Positions 60,851 to 64,000 of a stretch of 64,000 nt of DNA are shown here, piece after piece; position 1 is the first letter of the stretch; every line of letters begins with the position of its first letter. The position numbers and the translations under genes were made by a program. Under the pieces are notes generated by a model, which worked only from the letters and a program-made list of their open reading frames with translations, searched no databases and was not told the origin of the DNA. The DNA comes from Penelope pileata (taxonomy: Eukaryota; Chordata; Aves; Galliformes; Cracidae), in NCBI GenBank assembly GCA_013396635.1, contig WBMW01000147.1:124001-188000 (forward strand), given 5' to 3'.

Positions 60851-61807
60851 CTGAGAGGAGGGAAAACAGGACAGGCAATTACCAGTTGATTTCATTTTGT
60901 ATAAATGCATTCACATAGAAATTTAGGCATACAAGAAAACAATGTTGCTTTAATTTTATGATCCATTTTGGACAGCTTTCTACAGGTGTAAATGCATATA
61001 CAGTGAATGTTTCTTTATCTGAGTATTACTACATTTCACAGCAGATTGTCTAACAGGATACAAGATTTTTCTGGTTTTGTCTATTGAAATGACCACTAGG
61101 AAGATGAAAATTTCCATGATGTTGGAAAAACAAACAAGACATATAGTCAACTATAATAATTACTTTTTGGCAGAGTGCTTAGTGGAAAATTTCCCATTGT
61201 CATTGTACAAACAATGCACGTTTTCCCATGAAACAGTGTCAGAGTGTTTCTCATAAACATATGCACCATTTCCTCTTCAGAAAGGTCAAGTAAAATAGCA
61301 TCTATCAAGAGGAGTATTTAGAAGCAACCCACCTGTTATTGCCAGCCAACAGCAACTCAGAGAAATGATGCTAGCATATCTTGGGAAAGACAACTGGGTC
61401 TCTGTATGCAGTGGATTTTTACTGCGTAAGAGAAGAACACACTGGTTGAAATTCACAATCCATTGCTTTAAACTAGCTTTGTGAGGCCCATTAAAGTCAG
61501 TAAAGATAAATCATTGAGGTTTGGATTAGATGCCTCAATGGGGGTATTGAAAAGATATGTGCTAGTGTATCAATGGAAGAAGTCTTTTGAGGCTTTCTAC
61601 AAGATCCTTCCACTTAGGAGGCTTTCGTTTTGAAACAGGAGTTATTATAATGAGAAGATATTTTTTCTAAAAGGCACAGTACAGCCAAAGGTTGTGCAGT
61701 GAAGCAGAAATGGGTGGATGAAATACTTCAGTCCATGTCACAAAGGACAACAGACAATATTGTCATAATGACCCCTTGGAGCTTATTAACCACAAATCTA
61801 TGCAGTG

Positions 61808-61872
61808 CCTTTTAACCAAGGATCTGTGGATCCCTTAGGATTCATAAATGAGATCTACAGATATGGGAAAGT
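61808..61872. repeat. Possible ancient hAT-like DNA transposon trace
   Basis: TTTAACCAAGGATCTGTGGA then TCCCTTAGGATTCATAAATG resembles the 'aaccagggtccgtggaccc(c)taggggtcca' word found in some old vertebrate DNA transposons. It is very short, and family and boundaries cannot be set by eye. Confidence 0.2.
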
Positions 61873-62076
61873 GATGGCAAAAAGTAAATTCATTTTCACC
61901 CTACAGCATACTGTGGTTGGGAAGTTTCTAAAGGAGAGAGGAGCACATCACTGGGAGAAAATATTTATGGTTTTGCTAATAAAAAGAAATTAGCTGCAAA
62001 GTACTTGAAAATAATCAGCCATGGTTAAACAAAACTCTTCTCTTTCAAAAGTTTGTGACTGTAACATTGAAAAAAT

Positions 62077-62091
62077 GATAATAATAATAAT
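62077..62091. repeat. (ATA)n trinucleotide repeat
   Basis: About five ATA-type units. Confidence 0.75.
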
Positions 62092-62196
62092 CAAAGTATC
62101 TTCCAGAAAAACAAGTAAACAAGTGCCTCATATTTCATTCCAGTTTTCAGTTTCCCTCCACTACCTTGAACCAATTCTTTAATGTGGAAAACCTAA

Positions 62197-62231
62197 CATA
62201 TATGTGTATGTATTTTTATACATATATATAC
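62197..62231. repeat. AT-rich imperfect inverted repeat
   Basis: CATATATGTGTATGTA, a short T-rich spacer, then TATACATATATATA. The two sides are largely complementary. Confidence 0.65.
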
Positions 62232-64000
62232 TTTGAAGAATATATCCTTTAGAAATCTGCAGTCAAAACACACCGGATAGTTCAGGGGAAACTATGTCAG
62301 GATAAGTATTGAAAAAATTCTACTGAAAGGTTTCTGAGTGACTGTAACGCATACGACAAATGGAAAGGGCCACTGAAATCTGAAGTCTTAGAGAAGTTTA
62401 ATATGCAGGTCATCAGGGAAAGGAGGAAGAATTGGACAACTTGAAGGGCAAATCATGCTAGAATTCTGTGCAAGCCACTGAGCACAAATGACAAATACAC
62501 CCAGAGACAACACTCATGTGCACAAATACGCTGTATAATCCCTGACACTGTAAGAAACATGTAAACATTCAAGCTTGCATTTGCATACATTCTGAAAATG
62601 CTAGAGGACGTTTTTGCAAGCTATTATTTAATTTATTCACAAGGTCGATTTGGAAACAGTGTTCAAATGTTTTGGAAATACGTCAAGAACATCGTTTTAT
62701 TTCATGGTATTGTAGTAGCATCTCATTATATTAGTCTAATATGAATGCAGCACAATGAAACAGCTATTGTGGTGGTATTGTACTAGGCTAAATAGATAGA
62801 ATGTTATTATGGTACTGTAAAAGGAAAGATTTATAGGTTAGCATTTGCATTTATGAGTAAGAACAGCACATGCAGCCACACACTTGGCTATTTGGACTCC
62901 CAAGGAAACTAAACCTTTTGTAATATTCAGAGTAACCAGGCATTTGAGTAGAGAATGACACTGATATTTCTGGAAAAAGCAACAGCAAGGGAAAATATGT
63001 GCATTGACTCTGCTTCTGAACTGATTTCTTCTGCCACATTCCCCAGAAGTTTTATCCCTTTTCAACAAGAACATAAGGATCCCAGACAGAATAGGATCCG
63101 ATTGCACATAAGAGCAGCCTTTATTTTTTTTTTTTCTCAAGATGGATAAGAAAGGGTCACCATTTTAATTTATACAGAAATGCAGCCACAAGGGAAGCAA
63201 AACTACCTTGCATAATCTGAGAAGTCTCTTTGTATTCTCCAGGACAATTTCAACTGTGGTTAGAGACAGAGGTGACACTGACTGGCTTACTCCTTTGCAT
63301 GGAGCCTGACACCATCCTTATTTGCTCAACACCTTACTTACTACTGAACCATAATAAAAGGAATAAACTTAAATTCTTTCCAGAATTTTTAAGAAGGGGA
63401 TGCCAGCCAAGCTTCTGGGGTGCTGTGGTTTGAGGAGCACTATATCATAAACCTTTCTGCAGAAATGAAATTTCTTCAAGTACAATCTTGAATGCATTGG
63501 TATCAATCTCAAGATTTGTTCTAACATATTGCCAAGATTTCCTCCAAGCTACCTTAAAGTTTTTATTGAACTTTTTCAGAAATAATGTCTCCTGAGAAAT
63601 CGATGACACAGGAATAAAATAGTACCTACATCTAAAAAATTTTTCGTACATCGTTTTTTTTCTAAAAAGATAGAAGTGCCAGGGTCTTTAGAATGCTTAC
63701 TGGAAATTTTATATAAGCTACTTATTTTAAGTAGAGAGCATTCAGATGTTATGACAAATAGCAATGTATAACCAATAGATGGATGGAAAGGTAGCCAGGC
63801 AGACAGACATGCATTGATTTGAAACAAATACATAAAGAGCTTTATATATCAAATAAAGGGCCTTCCCTTCTCCAAAAATGTATGTATGTAAATATAAATC
63901 TTTGATATATTAGATTGAGAGGAATGCATGAATTCTCTGTTTTCAGTGGCATTGTAATATCAATAGGCAAATGAGTTACTACAAAGACACAGAGTTTGTG

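Larger units (their letters stand above)
50453..64000. other. Gene-free stretch after the nested transposons
   Basis: Holds four MIR/L3-like remnants, two unnamed ancient repeat fragments, microsatellites and two weak regulatory candidates. The rest is unassigned AT-rich DNA. No gene, RNA gene or recent mobile element is recognised. Confidence 0.6.

Overview
This window looks like vertebrate, and specifically bird, nuclear DNA, most likely from a galliform such as chicken. It is AT-rich, poor in CpG and full of stop codons in all frames. The identifying sequences are its mobile elements: a 5'-truncated CR1 LINE, two internally deleted mariner elements of the chicken Mariner1_GG/Galluhop type, and one solo LTR of the avian endogenous retrovirus type. 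The open frames present are short, start and stop at random, overlap on both strands, and show no recognisable domains apart from pieces of the CR1 reverse transcriptase and the mariner transposase. I see no host protein-coding gene, no tRNA or rRNA gene, no CRISPR array and no bacterial-style operon. It reads as a gene desert or the inside of a very long intron.

Layout: 1-17 kb holds only single-copy-looking AT-rich DNA, short microsatellites and faint remnants. From 17 to 22 kb there are weak ancient amniote repeats and then a 540-bp solo LTR at 21458-21997 (minus strand) flanked by the 5-bp direct repeat CTCAG. From 22 to 27.5 kb there is an old L3/CR1-like LINE tail, a possible conserved block near 23.6-23.9 kb, and a 543-bp mariner relic at 26782-27324. 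At 31818-31959 lies a short segment with relatively high CpG and good splice-site context, the best exon candidate in the window but unidentified. From 34 to 36 kb and again at 44.6-44.8 kb there are AT-rich, TAAT-dense blocks that resemble conserved non-coding elements. At 48486-50450 a second mariner relic has been split by a 1.4-kb CR1, giving a clear relative age order. The last 13 kb holds MIR/L3-like remnants, microsatellites and unannotated DNA.

Nothing here acts as a gene system. The functional possibilities are distal enhancers (the conserved-looking blocks) and perhaps an exon of a long transcript at 31.8 kb. I found no convincing novel biological system. The most informative structure is the nested CR1-in-mariner insertion, together with the shared internal deletion of the two mariner copies.
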